Below, one piece after another: positions 23,877 to 34,071 of a DNA stretch of 64,000 bases. A program made the position numbers and the translations under genes. The notes beneath the pieces are model-generated. The model had not been told where the DNA came from and ran no database searches. It worked only from the letters and a program-made list of their open reading frames with translations. How positions within the stretch are numbered: position 1 is the first letter of the stretch; each line of letters begins with the position of its first letter. The stretch is from Oscillospiraceae bacterium (GTDB taxonomy: Bacteria; Bacillota; Clostridia; Oscillospirales; Ruminococcaceae), in NCBI GenBank assembly GCA_004554485.1, contig SFLS01000001.1:34354-98353 (forward strand). The letters are read 5' to 3'.

Positions 23877-23982
23877 GGCCGGGCGGCCCCGCCCGGGGGC
23901 CAAAGGCCCCCGCAAGGGGCGCCCCCCGCGGGGGGCGCCCCTTTTCGCCCGGCGCAGCCGGGCACAGCGGGGCCGCCCGGTC
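23877..23982 (+). repeat. GC-rich cloverleaf element, copy A
   Basis: A 14-bp perfect closing stem (23879-23892 with 23967-23980, extended by two pairs) encloses three hairpins. The first is GGGGGCC-AAA-GGCCCCC, the second a 12-bp GC stem at 23916-23941, and the third GCCCGGC-GCA-GCCGGGC. It lies in the leader of the response regulator gene, ending about 25 bases before the start codon. Copies D and E share the same plan with different sequences. Confidence 0.75.
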
Positions 23983-24659
23983 CGGATCCGCAAAGGAGGT
24001 AAAAGCGATGTATCACATTCTGGTGGTGGACGACGAAGCCAAGATCCGCGAGATCATCAAAAAGTACGCGATATTTGAGGGCTACCGGGTCACCGAAGCC
24101 GCCAACGGCATGGAGGCGATAGACCTGTGCCGGACCGAACGCTTTGACCTGATTATCATGGACGTGATGATGCCGGAGCTGGACGGATTTTCCGCCTGCC
24201 GGGAGATCCGCAAGCGGGACCGCACCCCCATCCTGATGCTTTCCGCCCGCGGGGAGGAATACGACCGCATCCACGGCTTTGAGTTGGGCATCGACGACTA
24301 CGTGGTCAAGCCCTTTTCCCCCAAGGAGCTGATGATGCGGGTGGCCGCCATCATCAAGCGCAGCGGCGGCGAGGAGAATAACCGCTTTGTCTTTGAGGGG
24401 CTGACGGTGGATTTTACCGCCCGGCTGGTCTTTATCGATGAGCAGCGCGTTGAGATGTCCCCCAAGGAGTACGACCTGTTTTTCTACATGGTGCGCAACC
24501 GCGGCGTCGCCCTGACCCGTGAGCGGCTGATCCACGATGTATGGGGCTACGATTTTTACGGCGACGACCGGACGCTGGATACCCACATCAAGCTGCTGCG
24601 CAAGAGCCTGGAACGGTACAGCCGCTGCATCATCACGCTAAGAGGAGTTGGATACCGCT

Positions 24660-26225
<1,566 letters not shown>

Positions 26226-26229
26226 TACG

Positions 26230-26261
26230 TTCACACAGCCGTCACATTCGCTGTATATGAT
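26230..26261 (+). promoter_or_regulatory. Candidate response-regulator boxes and promoter after the kinase gene
   Basis: TTCACA (26230), GTCACA (26241) and TGTATA (26252) recur every 11 bases, one helical turn, as OmpR/PhoB-type tandem sites do. A -10-like TATGAT (26256-26261) lies at the downstream end, with no -35 consensus. It could drive the ABC operon as a target of the adjacent two-component system. The rest of 26262-26669 holds a terminator-like hairpin and an inverted repeat but no gene. Confidence 0.45.
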
Positions 26262-26436
26262 ATAGGTGTGGAATCAAATAGGGCTACGCCCGGCCGAAGG
26301 TTTTTCTTTCTCCTCCTTATCTTCATTCATTGATCCTTCTTTTTCATTTTGTTTTGTCCTCATCTTCTTTTCCCTTCGGCTGCATTCCCCGAACCCTGCG
26401 CCGGCTGCAAACGGCCGCAGGAACCTGTTTTACAAG

Positions 26437-26470
26437 AGTCCCCGCACTTTTCGGAGTGCGGGGACTTTTT
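26437..26470 (+). terminator. Terminator after the two-component operon
   Basis: A 12-bp perfect stem AGTCCCCGCACT with its complement, six-base loop, then TTTTT. If the promoter-like site at 26230-26261 is real, this hairpin would act as an attenuator within the ABC leader instead. Confidence 0.9.
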
Positions 26471-26548
26471 GCGCGCATTTTTATTATTAATATTTCATGA
26501 ATTCCCTCTGCCGTACATTGACTTGACAGGGGGAAAATGGTATGCTGG

Positions 26549-26576
26549 CTGTACTAATGCCAATAGTACAGTTTTT
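26549..26576 (+). promoter_or_regulatory. Inverted repeat upstream of the ABC operon
   Basis: CTGTACTA and TAGTACAG form a perfect 8-bp dyad with a 7-base centre, followed by TTTTT. It lies about 95 bases before the ATPase gene and 20 bases after a TTGACA (26523-26528). It may be an operator or a weak terminator; the sequence alone does not decide. Confidence 0.45.
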
Positions 26577-26669
26577 GCGCCACAAAACGGATTTTTTTCC
26601 AAGACGTGCAGCAAAAACCGCAAACGGTACCACTGATAGAAATGAGCATCTGTGAGAGGAGGAAATGCT

Positions 26670-27443
26670 GTGCAATATATGGTGGAGACGGTCGGTCTCC
26701 GCAAGGTATACCGTGTCGGCGATGAAAAGGTCGTGGCGCTGGATCAAATCGACCTTGCCATCGAAAAAGGGCAGGTCTGCTGTATCCTGGGCACCTCCGG
26801 CAGCGGGAAATCCACCCTGCTGAACCAGCTGGCCGGACTGGAAAAGCCCACCCGCGGCACGGTAAGGATCCGGGGGAAGGAAATCTCCAAAATGAACGAA
26901 AAACAGCTGGCGCTGTTCCGACAGCGGCACATCGGCTTTGTGTTCCAATCCTATAACCTGATGCAGGGAATGACCGCCGTGGAAAACGTGGCCATGCCGC
27001 TGATGTTCCGGCGGGTCCCCCGCAAAAAGCGGGAGGAGGCCGCCCGCGAGATGCTGCGGCAGGTGGGGCTGGGCGAGCGCCTGGGCCACCGTCCCAACGA
27101 AATGAGCGGCGGCCAGCAGCAGCGTGTGGGCATCGCCCGCGCCTTTGTCACCGATCCCGAGGTGGTATTTGCCGACGAACCCACCGGCAACCTGGATACC
27201 AAGACCACCCGCGAGGTGATGGAGCTGTTCCTGCGCTTTGCCCGGGAAAAGGGCACTACCATTATCCTGGTCACGCATGACCGCAGCCTGGCGGAATACT
27301 GCGACCGCATTGTGACGATCCTGGACGGACGCATCATCTCCGATGAGGACCGCCGCCCCGCCGCCCCCGCGGCGGATGTCCCCGAAAGACTGCATTTTTG
27401 CGATAACACAACGGCCGCCGGCCAAGGAGGAGTACAACCGTGA
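26670..27443 (+). CDS. ABC transporter ATP-binding protein (MacB/LolD type)
   Basis: A 257-residue ATPase that would power the permease encoded two genes downstream. Walker A is GTSGSGKST at 41-49, the signature NEMSGGQQQRVGIARA, and Walker B VVFADEPTGNLD. These are hallmarks of the MacB/LolD/FtsE group, which drives mechanotransmission rather than ordinary transport. The start is taken as GTG at 26670, seven bases after AGGAGG; the frame is open further upstream but lacks a ribosome site. The stop overlaps the GTG start of the next gene (GTGA). Confidence 0.94.
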   Translation: MQYMVETVGLRKVYRVGDEKVVALDQIDLAIEKGQVCCILGTSGSGKSTLLNQLAGLEKPTRGTVRIRGKEISKMNEKQLALFRQRHIGFVFQSYNLMQGMTAVENVAMPLMFRRVPRKKREEAAREMLRQVGLGERLGHRPNEMSGGQQQRVGIARAFVTDPEVVFADEPTGNLDTKTTREVMELFLRFAREKGTTIILVTHDRSLAEYCDRIVTILDGRIISDEDRRPAAPAADVPERLHFCDNTTAAGQGGVQP

Positions 27444-29212
27444 AAAAAATCTGCAAGTTCCTGACGTTTCTGCTGGTGCTGGCCATGCTGCTGAGTACGG
27501 TGGCGATGGCGGCCGACCCGCCCTATACCATTACTGCCGCTAACGGTTCATTGGCAAATGGCAAAATAACTCTTACATACACGACAGCTACGGGCACAGC
27601 TGAAGGCGCAGACTCCAAAACCGTTTCTGTCTTTTTGAACAGCACTACGCTTTCTCAAACGTTGCCCAATGATGTAAAAAAGGTCAAGGTTTCTTTTACT
27701 GCGAACCCCGGCTATGAATTTGCAAGTGCCACCTACGGCGATAGCACACCCATAAATGACGGTGATGAGATTGAACTGACCGGCAATACCACCATCACCC
27801 CCGTATTCCAGGCCAAGAGCACCCTGGGCGGCGAAAAGACTGCCGATAGTTTCCAGCTGGACGCTATCTGCAGCGGCAGCTATAACTGGCAGATGTACCA
27901 CAAGGACACCGCCAACAACAAAAAGTATACCAAGTACCCCGGCTCCCCTAAAGATAATGTCGCTCCCAGTTCCGAAATCACCAAGGGGAACTATGTTGAT
28001 TTGACCCTGTATGTCAATGATACCGACTATGTCACCTTTATTAACGGCGATACCAAAAAAAATGAGCTTTTCTCGGTTACCACCCCCGGCGACAGCAGCT
28101 TCCTGGCCGGTTCCGGCGCCGGGGCCGAGATTGAAAAATGGACGGTAAACGGCAGCGATAAAGGCATGGTCATCCAGCTGACCGGCGTGTACTATGTGGG
28201 CGGCAGCGATAACACCCTGAAGCTCATCGTGACCCAAGACAACTACAACGCCATCCTCTCCTGCAAGATCGACAACGCCACCATCCATCCCGAGACCCCC
28301 GACGACAACAAGGACAACAACGAGCCGGTGGCGGCCCAGCCCTACGTCATCATCAGCAGTTACAGCTACGGCAAGGGCGACCTGGTGGCCGGCGAGACCC
28401 GCAACGTCACCATGACCTTCCGCAACACCAGCAAGACCATGGCGGTGGAAAACATGATGGTCACCATCACCATGCCCGACGCCATGATGCTGACCAGCTC
28501 CTCCAACTCCTTCTATATCGAGTCGCTGGCGGCCGAAGAGACCATTACCAAGACGGTGAATGTGACGGTGAAACCCACCGCAGCGGCGCAGTCCCACTCC
28601 ATGACGCTGGACTTTACCTACGACTACATGGATGGCAGCACCCGCCGCAATGCCAAAACCACCGAGACCATCAGTATGCCGGTGCTGCAGGTCGACCGCT
28701 TTACCGTGACCGGCATCGACCTGTCCCCCCAGATCTTCATCGGGGAGGAGACCGGCCTTTCGGTCAACTTCGTCAATAAGAGCCGCACCGAGATCTACAA
28801 CCTTTCCGCCAAGCTTTCCTGCGAGGCGCTGACCAACAACGGCGAGGAGCAGTATCTGGGCAACCTGGGCTCCGGCACCACCTCCAGCGCCGATTTTTAC
28901 ATCACTCCCTCCGATACGGGCGATATCGTGGGCGAGGTCATCATCACCTATGAGGACACCAACATGAACCAGCGCACCGTTACCGTCCCCTTCACCACCA
29001 AGGCGATGAGCTACGAGGAAGTGTACGGCCCCATGGACCCCGGCTTCGACCCCGGATTTGACCCCGGTATGGTGGAAGAACCCACCGACAACGGCGGCTT
29101 CCCCTGGTTCTGGGTTGTCGCGGGCGTGGTCGTCCTGGGCGGCGGCGCGTTTGTCCTGCTGAAGCTGCGGAAAAACAAAAAGGAGAGCGTAGACGACGAT
29201 GAGGATATCTGA
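27440..29212 (+). CDS. Secreted membrane-anchored protein of the ABC operon (adaptor-like)
   Basis: A 590-residue protein starting at GTG 27440. The signal peptide is residues 1-25, ending AMA-AD. It is followed by beta-rich extracytoplasmic segments (two look like CARDB/S-layer-type Ig folds, VTMTFRNTSKTMAVENM and LSVNFVNKSRTEIYNLS), a short Asp-Pro-Gly repeat (DPGFDPGFDPGM), one C-terminal membrane helix (about 554-575) and an acidic tail. Its place between the ATPase and permease suggests a MacA-like partner, though it has no recognisable HlyD/MacA fold. The DNA of roughly 27540-27790 is visibly more AT-rich than its flanks, as if the first extracytoplasmic segment had been exchanged. Confidence 0.85.
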   Translation: MKKICKFLTFLLVLAMLLSTVAMAADPPYTITAANGSLANGKITLTYTTATGTAEGADSKTVSVFLNSTTLSQTLPNDVKKVKVSFTANPGYEFASATYGDSTPINDGDEIELTGNTTITPVFQAKSTLGGEKTADSFQLDAICSGSYNWQMYHKDTANNKKYTKYPGSPKDNVAPSSEITKGNYVDLTLYVNDTDYVTFINGDTKKNELFSVTTPGDSSFLAGSGAGAEIEKWTVNGSDKGMVIQLTGVYYVGGSDNTLKLIVTQDNYNAILSCKIDNATIHPETPDDNKDNNEPVAAQPYVIISSYSYGKGDLVAGETRNVTMTFRNTSKTMAVENMMVTITMPDAMMLTSSSNSFYIESLAAEETITKTVNVTVKPTAAAQSHSMTLDFTYDYMDGSTRRNAKTTETISMPVLQVDRFTVTGIDLSPQIFIGEETGLSVNFVNKSRTEIYNLSAKLSCEALTNNGEEQYLGNLGSGTTSSADFYITPSDTGDIVGEVIITYEDTNMNQRTVTVPFTTKAMSYEEVYGPMDPGFDPGFDPGMVEEPTDNGGFPWFWVVAGVVVLGGGAFVLLKLRKNKKESVDDDEDI

Positions 29213-30542
29213 TCTGCTGACTGTCTGCCTGCGTAATCTGACCCGCCGCAAGGTGCGCACCGCCCTTACCGTCATCGGCGTCGTGATCGGCGTCTGCGCC
29301 ATCATCCTGATGGTATCGCTGGGCATCGGCGCGCGGGAATCGATGATGCAGATGCTGCAAGAGTGGGGAGATCTGACCATCATCAACGTTTACAACTACG
29401 GCGGCGGCGAGACCAAGCTGGACGATAAAGCCGTCTCCCAGATCCAGGCGATGGAGGGCGTTCAGATCGCGACCCCCTTTTACCAAAACTATGAGTTCAA
29501 TTTCCGGCTGAAATCCCGCAACGGCCGCTACGACTCCTATACTCAGATCATCGGCATCTATCCCGAGGCCTTTGAGGCGCTGGGCTACCAGCTTTCGGAG
29601 GGGACCAGCTTTGCGGACAGCAACAAGGACTACAGCATGGTGGCAGGCGCCAATGTGGCGTACAGCTTCCGCGATACCAAAAAGAATCGCAACAACTATG
29701 TGGACCGCTACCAGACCGACGCGATGGGCAACCCCAAAAAGCCCTTTGTGGATATGATGAAGGATAAGCTGATCCTGTACAGCGAAATTTACGACAACAA
29801 CGGCAATCTTTCCAAAACGCTGGAGGTCACCCCGCATATCACCGGCATTATGGTGGAGGACTGGAACAAGGGCTGGGAGACCAGCGAGTGCATCTTTATG
29901 GATATCAACCAGATGAAGGCGCTGGAGGCCCAGTGCCGCAAGCTTTCCGGGCAGAAGGCTCCGTCTACGGCGGTATCCTACGAGGACGTCCGGGTCAAAT
30001 GCGTGGACGCCGCTTCGGTCTCCGGGATCCAGCAGGCCATCACCGATATGGGGTTCCAGTGTTCTTCGATGGAGGACACCCGCCAATACTTTGACGAGCA
30101 GCTTACCATGATCCAGACCATGCTGGGCGGCCTGGCGGCCATCTCGCTGTTCGTCGCGGCCATCGGCATTGCCAACACCATGGTCATGTCCATCTACGAA
30201 CGCACCAAGGAGATCGGCGTCATGAAGGTCATCGGCGCCGAACTGGGCAGCATCCGCGCCATGTTCCTCACCGAATCGGCCATGATCGGCCTGATCGGCG
30301 GCGTGGTCGGGGTGACGCTCAGCTTCCTTATCAGCTATCTGCTGAACAATGTCCCACTGGTCGCCGGTCTGCTGGCCTCGCTGGGGCTCAGCTTCGGCGG
30401 TGGAGGCGCTGTTTCCATCATCCCGTGGTGGCTGGTGGTGCTGGCTATGGCCTTTTCCATGCTGGTTGGCGTTATCTTCGGGTTTATCCCCGCCAACCGC
30501 GCCGTAAAGATCTCCGCGCTGGAAGCGATCCGGCACGACTGA
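29199..30542 (+). CDS. ABC transporter permease (MacB/FtsX family)
   Basis: A 447-residue permease with the MacB layout: TM1 at about 19-41 (ALTVIGVVIGVCAIILMVSL), a large extracytoplasmic MacB_PCD-like domain (about 45-300), then three TM helices with the FtsX motif (ANTMVMSIYERTKEIGVMKV) and an ALEAIRHD C-terminus. It overlaps the preceding gene by 14 bases; AAGGAGAG lies about 10 bases before its ATG. With the ATPase and adaptor-like protein it would form an envelope machine exporting a peptide, antimicrobial or lipid-linked substrate, possibly under the upstream two-component system. The substrate is unknown. Confidence 0.93.
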   Translation: MRISDLLTVCLRNLTRRKVRTALTVIGVVIGVCAIILMVSLGIGARESMMQMLQEWGDLTIINVYNYGGGETKLDDKAVSQIQAMEGVQIATPFYQNYEFNFRLKSRNGRYDSYTQIIGIYPEAFEALGYQLSEGTSFADSNKDYSMVAGANVAYSFRDTKKNRNNYVDRYQTDAMGNPKKPFVDMMKDKLILYSEIYDNNGNLSKTLEVTPHITGIMVEDWNKGWETSECIFMDINQMKALEAQCRKLSGQKAPSTAVSYEDVRVKCVDAASVSGIQQAITDMGFQCSSMEDTRQYFDEQLTMIQTMLGGLAAISLFVAAIGIANTMVMSIYERTKEIGVMKVIGAELGSIRAMFLTESAMIGLIGGVVGVTLSFLISYLLNNVPLVAGLLASLGLSFGGGGAVSIIPWWLVVLAMAFSMLVGVIFGFIPANRAVKISALEAIRHD

Positions 30543-30552
30543 ACCGCTTTTT

Positions 30553-30579
30553 AAAAAGCCCCCACTCGGGGGCTTTTTT
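30553..30579 (+). terminator. Terminator of the ABC operon
   Basis: AAAAAGCCCCC and GGGGGCTTTTTT flank a four-base loop immediately after the permease stop codon. Confidence 0.93.
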
Positions 30580-30593
30580 ATGGGCGCCGCCTG

Positions 30594-30602
30594 TGCTATA
30601 AT
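30594..30602 (+). promoter_or_regulatory. Extended -10 promoter of the Nudix gene
   Basis: TGCTATAAT is a perfect extended -10 element. The transcript would begin just before the GC-rich element of the leader. Confidence 0.6.
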
Positions 30603-30624
30603 CAAAGCAGGAGCAGGGGGCGAG

Positions 30625-30674
30625 GGCCCGCAGGGCGCTCCGGCTGCCGCCGGAGGCGGCCGGCCCTGCGGGCC
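30625..30674 (+). repeat. GC-rich stem-loop element in the Nudix leader, copy B
   Basis: GGCCCGCAGGGC and GCCCTGCGGGCC form a 12-bp closing stem around one hairpin (CTCCGGC, loop TGCC). It resembles copies A, D and E in position and composition but has fewer inner hairpins. Each closing arm by itself could also fold as GCCC-GCA-GGGC. Confidence 0.55.
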
Positions 30675-30715
30675 TCCCCGACCCTGCCGCAGACTGTACC
30701 AAGGAGGGATCCGCC

Positions 30716-31282
30716 ATGCCCCTGCCGCTGGAACGCCAGCTTTTGGCCTATCGCCCCTGCAACGAGCAGGAGACCCGCGACCGCGCGCTGCTGCTGCAGT
30801 ACCTTACTCAGCCGGATATTTTCACCCGGCAGAACGAAACCGCGCACTTTACCGCTTCGGCCTGGGTGGTGAACCATGCCCGCAGTCGGGTGCTGATGGT
30901 GTACCACAACATCTATAACAGCTGGAGCTGGACCGGCGGCCATGCCGACGGGGAACGGGACCTGCTGGCGGTCGCCCTGCGGGAGGTTGCGGAGGAAACG
31001 GGGCTGAAAACGCTGCGTCCCGTTTCCGAAAAACTCTTCTCGGTGGAGATCCTCACCGTAAACGGGCACATGAAACGCGGCGCCTATGTTCCCTCCCACC
31101 TGCACCTCAACGGAACCTACCTCATCGAAGCGGATGATACCGAGCCGCTTTCGGTCAAGGCCGATGAAAACAGCGGGGTGCGCTGGTTCTCCCCGGAGGA
31201 GGCCGTAGCCGCCAGCACCGAACCCTGGATGCGGGACTGGATCTACCGCAAGCTGAACCGGAAACTTTCCTCTTTTCCCTGA
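30716..31282 (+). CDS. Nudix hydrolase
   Basis: A 188-residue protein with a Nudix box (GGHADGERDLLAVAL followed by REVAEETGL) at about residues 78-100. The REVxEExGL metal-binding helix is intact, but the first Glu of the canonical Gx5E is one position out of register, with Arg in its place. Relatives of this GGHADGE type are common in Firmicutes. Nudix enzymes hydrolyse nucleoside diphosphate derivatives, and the substrate here cannot be told. AAGGAGGG lies before the ATG. It is a single gene between the ABC operon and adenine deaminase. Confidence 0.9.
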   Translation: MPLPLERQLLAYRPCNEQETRDRALLLQYLTQPDIFTRQNETAHFTASAWVVNHARSRVLMVYHNIYNSWSWTGGHADGERDLLAVALREVAEETGLKTLRPVSEKLFSVEILTVNGHMKRGAYVPSHLHLNGTYLIEADDTEPLSVKADENSGVRWFSPEEAVAASTEPWMRDWIYRKLNRKLSSFP

Positions 31283-31363
31283 CCGCCGCCTGCCGAAGAC
31301 GACCTCTTCGACGGGCTGTCATTTTTCTTACGATCCACGGAAAAGATTTGTATGTTTTTCGGC

Positions 31364-31392
31364 TTGCTACCGGGGCCGGATTTTGCTATGAT
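31364..31392 (+). promoter_or_regulatory. Promoter of adenine deaminase
   Basis: TTGCTA, a 17-base spacer, then TATGAT, 40 bases before the start codon. No purine riboswitch signature was seen in the short leader. Confidence 0.75.
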
Positions 31393-31431
31393 AGTAGGAA
31401 AATAATCTGCCGAACAGGGGGAAACGCACTT

Positions 31432-33159
31432 ATGAAACCACAGGAAAGCATTGCCGATAAGGTCGCCCGCAAACTGCCCAAAAAGCTGCGCCTCATCCGG
31501 GTGGCGCGCGGCGAGGAAAAAGCCGACGTCGTTTTCAAAAACGCCACCTACCTTAACGTGTTCAGCAACGATTTCTGTCATGGCGATATCGCCGTGGCGG
31601 ACGGCCTCATCGCCGGGGTGGGGCAGTACAGCGGGCATACCGAGATCGACGTTTCCGGCCGGTTCATCGCCCCCGGCCTGATCGATGCCCACATCCACCT
31701 GGAAAGCAGCCTGGTCTCCCCTGCCGAATTTGCCCGGGCCGTGGTGCGGCACGGCACCACCACCGTCATCACCGACCCACACGAGATCGCCAACGTGATG
31801 GGGGTGGAGGGCATCCGCTATATGCTGCAGGCCACCGAGGGACTGCCCATTGACGTTCACTTTATGCTGCCCAGCTGCGTTCCGGCCACCCCGCTGGATG
31901 AAAGCGGCTACAGTCTCGATTATACCGCCATCGACCCGCTGTACGACCACCCTCGCGTGCTGGGGCTGGCGGAGATGATGAACTACGTCGGTATCGTCAA
32001 CGGCGACGCCGACGTTGTCCGCAAGATCCTGGCCAGCCAGGCCCACCACAAAAAGATCGACGGCCACGCCCCGGAGCTTTCCGGCGCCGACCTCAACGCC
32101 TATATTGCCGCCGGTGTCTACTCCGACCACGAATGCAGCAGCTGCCAGAACGCGCTGGAAAAGCTGCGGCTCGGCCAGTTCATCATGATTCGGGAGGGCA
32201 CCGCCGCCAAAAACCTGCGGGCGCTGCTGCCGCTTTTGAACCAGCAGTATTATGCCCGGTGTATGTTCGCCACCGATGATAAGCACCCGCTGGATCTGTT
32301 GGAGGGCGGCCACATCGATCACATCATCCGGGAAGCGATCGCCTGCGGCGTCGATCCCGTTATCGCCATCAAGGTGGCCAGCCACCACGCCGCCCGCTAC
32401 TTCCTGATGAACAACAAGGGCGCCATCGCCCCCGGCTACCTGGCCGATATCGTGGTCTTTGATAACTTCCGCAGCTTCCAGATCGAGCAGGTCTACAAGC
32501 GCGGCCGCTGCGTTTATGCCGACGGCGAGGTGCTGCCCTTTGAAGCGCCCGCCATCGATCCCCTCCTTGCGCAGCAGGCGCACGATACCTTCCACCTGGC
32601 GCCTGTTACCGCCGACCGGCTGAAGGCCGGCGAGCTGCCGGTCATCGGCCTTGTCCCCGGCGAGATCATCACCCAGAACTGCGGCCGGGCCGATGCCGTC
32701 CGCCCCGAAAACGATATTCTGAAGATCGCCGTGGTGGAGCGCCACCACAATACCGGTCATATCGGGCTGGGCTACCTGAAGGGCTACGGCCTGAAGCGGG
32801 GCGCCGTCGCCACCAGCATCGCCCACGATTCCCACAACATTATCGCCGTCGGCGCCAGCGACGCCGACCTTGCCGCCGCCATCAACCGGATCTCGGCCCT
32901 GCGGGGCGGCATCGTGGTGGTGGAAAACGGCGCGGTGGTGGCCGAGCTGCCGCTGCCGGTCGCCGGGCTGATGAGCGACGCGCCGCTGGAGGAGGTCAAC
33001 GACCTGCTGGAAAGCGCCAAGGCCGCCGCCCACGCCATGGGCGTTCCCCCCGCCGTCGATCCCTTTATGACCCTTTCCTTTGTGAGTCTGCCGGTGATCC
33101 CCGCGCTGAAGATCACCACACAGGGGGTCTTTGACGTGGAGCAGTGGAAATACCTCTGA
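31432..33159 (+). CDS. ade: Adenine deaminase
   Basis: Adenine deaminase converts adenine to hypoxanthine and ammonia in purine salvage. The 575-residue protein has the metal-dependent amidohydrolase motifs in order: LIDAHIHLESS (HxH with Glu), DGHAPELSG, SDHECSS, and FATDDKHPLDL (the late Asp). The C-terminal ade-specific domain is complete (IALALKI-like NRISALRGGIVVVENG). The start MKPQES at 31432 has GGGGGA upstream; the frame extends 28 codons further back through the promoter, so that start is rejected. It is monocistronic and followed by a strong hairpin. Confidence 0.96.
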   Translation: MKPQESIADKVARKLPKKLRLIRVARGEEKADVVFKNATYLNVFSNDFCHGDIAVADGLIAGVGQYSGHTEIDVSGRFIAPGLIDAHIHLESSLVSPAEFARAVVRHGTTTVITDPHEIANVMGVEGIRYMLQATEGLPIDVHFMLPSCVPATPLDESGYSLDYTAIDPLYDHPRVLGLAEMMNYVGIVNGDADVVRKILASQAHHKKIDGHAPELSGADLNAYIAAGVYSDHECSSCQNALEKLRLGQFIMIREGTAAKNLRALLPLLNQQYYARCMFATDDKHPLDLLEGGHIDHIIREAIACGVDPVIAIKVASHHAARYFLMNNKGAIAPGYLADIVVFDNFRSFQIEQVYKRGRCVYADGEVLPFEAPAIDPLLAQQAHDTFHLAPVTADRLKAGELPVIGLVPGEIITQNCGRADAVRPENDILKIAVVERHHNTGHIGLGYLKGYGLKRGAVATSIAHDSHNIIAVGASDADLAAAINRISALRGGIVVVENGAVVAELPLPVAGLMSDAPLEEVNDLLESAKAAAHAMGVPPAVDPFMTLSFVSLPVIPALKITTQGVFDVEQWKYL

Positions 33160-33171
33160 TTGCCGATTGAA

Positions 33172-33211
33172 CAGCAAGCCGTCCCGGCCGGGGCGGCTTG
33201 CTGTGTTCGCG
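33172..33211 (+). terminator. Hairpin after adenine deaminase
   Basis: GAACAGCAAGCCG pairs with CGGCTTGCTGTGTTC (one bulge) around a GC-rich loop, 10 bases after the stop codon. There is no T-run, so termination may need Rho or be weak. Confidence 0.6.
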
Positions 33212-33247
33212 GCATAAAAACACCCGGCCGTTCCTGGCAAACATTTT

Positions 33248-33276
33248 TTGCTTTTTCCGGCCCAATGTGCTAAAAT
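33248..33276 (+). promoter_or_regulatory. Promoter of the DUF5058-M20 cluster
   Basis: TTGCTT, a 17-base spacer, then TAAAAT, 38 bases before the DUF5058 gene. Confidence 0.78.
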
Positions 33277-33314
33277 ATGTATCAACATTATTTTGTGTGA
33301 AGGAGTGACAAAGT

Positions 33315-34052
33315 GTGACATTTTCCGTCAACCATCCCATCCTGTTCCTGCTGGCCGGGATCATTATTCTGGCTGTGCTGGCGCAGTCGGTGTTCTTCCT
33401 GGTCCGGGCGCTGCGGCGCGGCCGGCAGATCGGCATGGATATGCAGAAGCTGAAAAAGACCATGCTGACCGCCGGCGTCTTTACCATTGCGCCCGCCGTG
33501 GCCATCGTCATCAGCGTGATCACCCTCTCCAAGGACCTGGGCCTGCCGCTGCCGTGGCTGCGGCTTTCGGTGGTCGGCTCCCTTTCCTACGAGACCATCG
33601 CCGCCACCAACGCCGAAAGCGCCATGGGGCTGGTGTTCGGGCAGGTCTCCTCCCTGACCGCCACCCAGTATGTCACCATTGCCTGGGTCATGACCGTCAG
33701 CATCATGCTGGGCATCTGGCTGGTCCCGCTGATCGGCAAAAAGCTGCAGAACGGCATGACCCGCATCGAAAACCGGGACAAGCGCTGGGGCGATATCCTC
33801 TCCTCCGCCCTGTTCATCGGGATGATCGCCGCCTTTCTCGGCTATGTGTTCTGCGATTTCGGCACCATCTTCCACGGCGACCCCTCCGGCCTGATTCCGG
33901 TCTGCGTTATGATCGTTTCGGCGCTGGTGATGGCGCTGTGCGGCCTGCTGATGAAACAGCGCGGCTGGCGCTGGATCGGCGACTATGCCCTGCCGCTGAG
34001 CCTGATTCTGGGGATGGCCTCCGCTATTCCCATCACCGGCTGGCTTTCCTGA
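33315..34052 (+). CDS. DUF5058 family membrane protein
   Basis: A 245-residue integral membrane protein with about six hydrophobic helices (first at residues 8-32, FLLAGIIILAVLAQSVFFLV). It starts at GTG 33315 with GGAG nine bases upstream. DUF5058 has no assigned function. A conserved-looking polar stretch (LSYETIAATNAESAMGL) lies between helices 2 and 3. It is followed 19 bases later by a second membrane protein and then an M20 peptidase, so the two membrane proteins may form one transporter feeding the peptidase. This is inference from gene order. Confidence 0.82.
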   Translation: MTFSVNHPILFLLAGIIILAVLAQSVFFLVRALRRGRQIGMDMQKLKKTMLTAGVFTIAPAVAIVISVITLSKDLGLPLPWLRLSVVGSLSYETIAATNAESAMGLVFGQVSSLTATQYVTIAWVMTVSIMLGIWLVPLIGKKLQNGMTRIENRDKRWGDILSSALFIGMIAAFLGYVFCDFGTIFHGDPSGLIPVCVMIVSALVMALCGLLMKQRGWRWIGDYALPLSLILGMASAIPITGWLS

Positions 34053-34071
34053 AGAAAGGGGGATTGGAACT

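Noticed and set aside
31283..31320. Terminator after the Nudix gene
   Set aside because: CGAAGA/TCTTCG forms only a 6-bp stem with poorly placed T residues, too weak to list.
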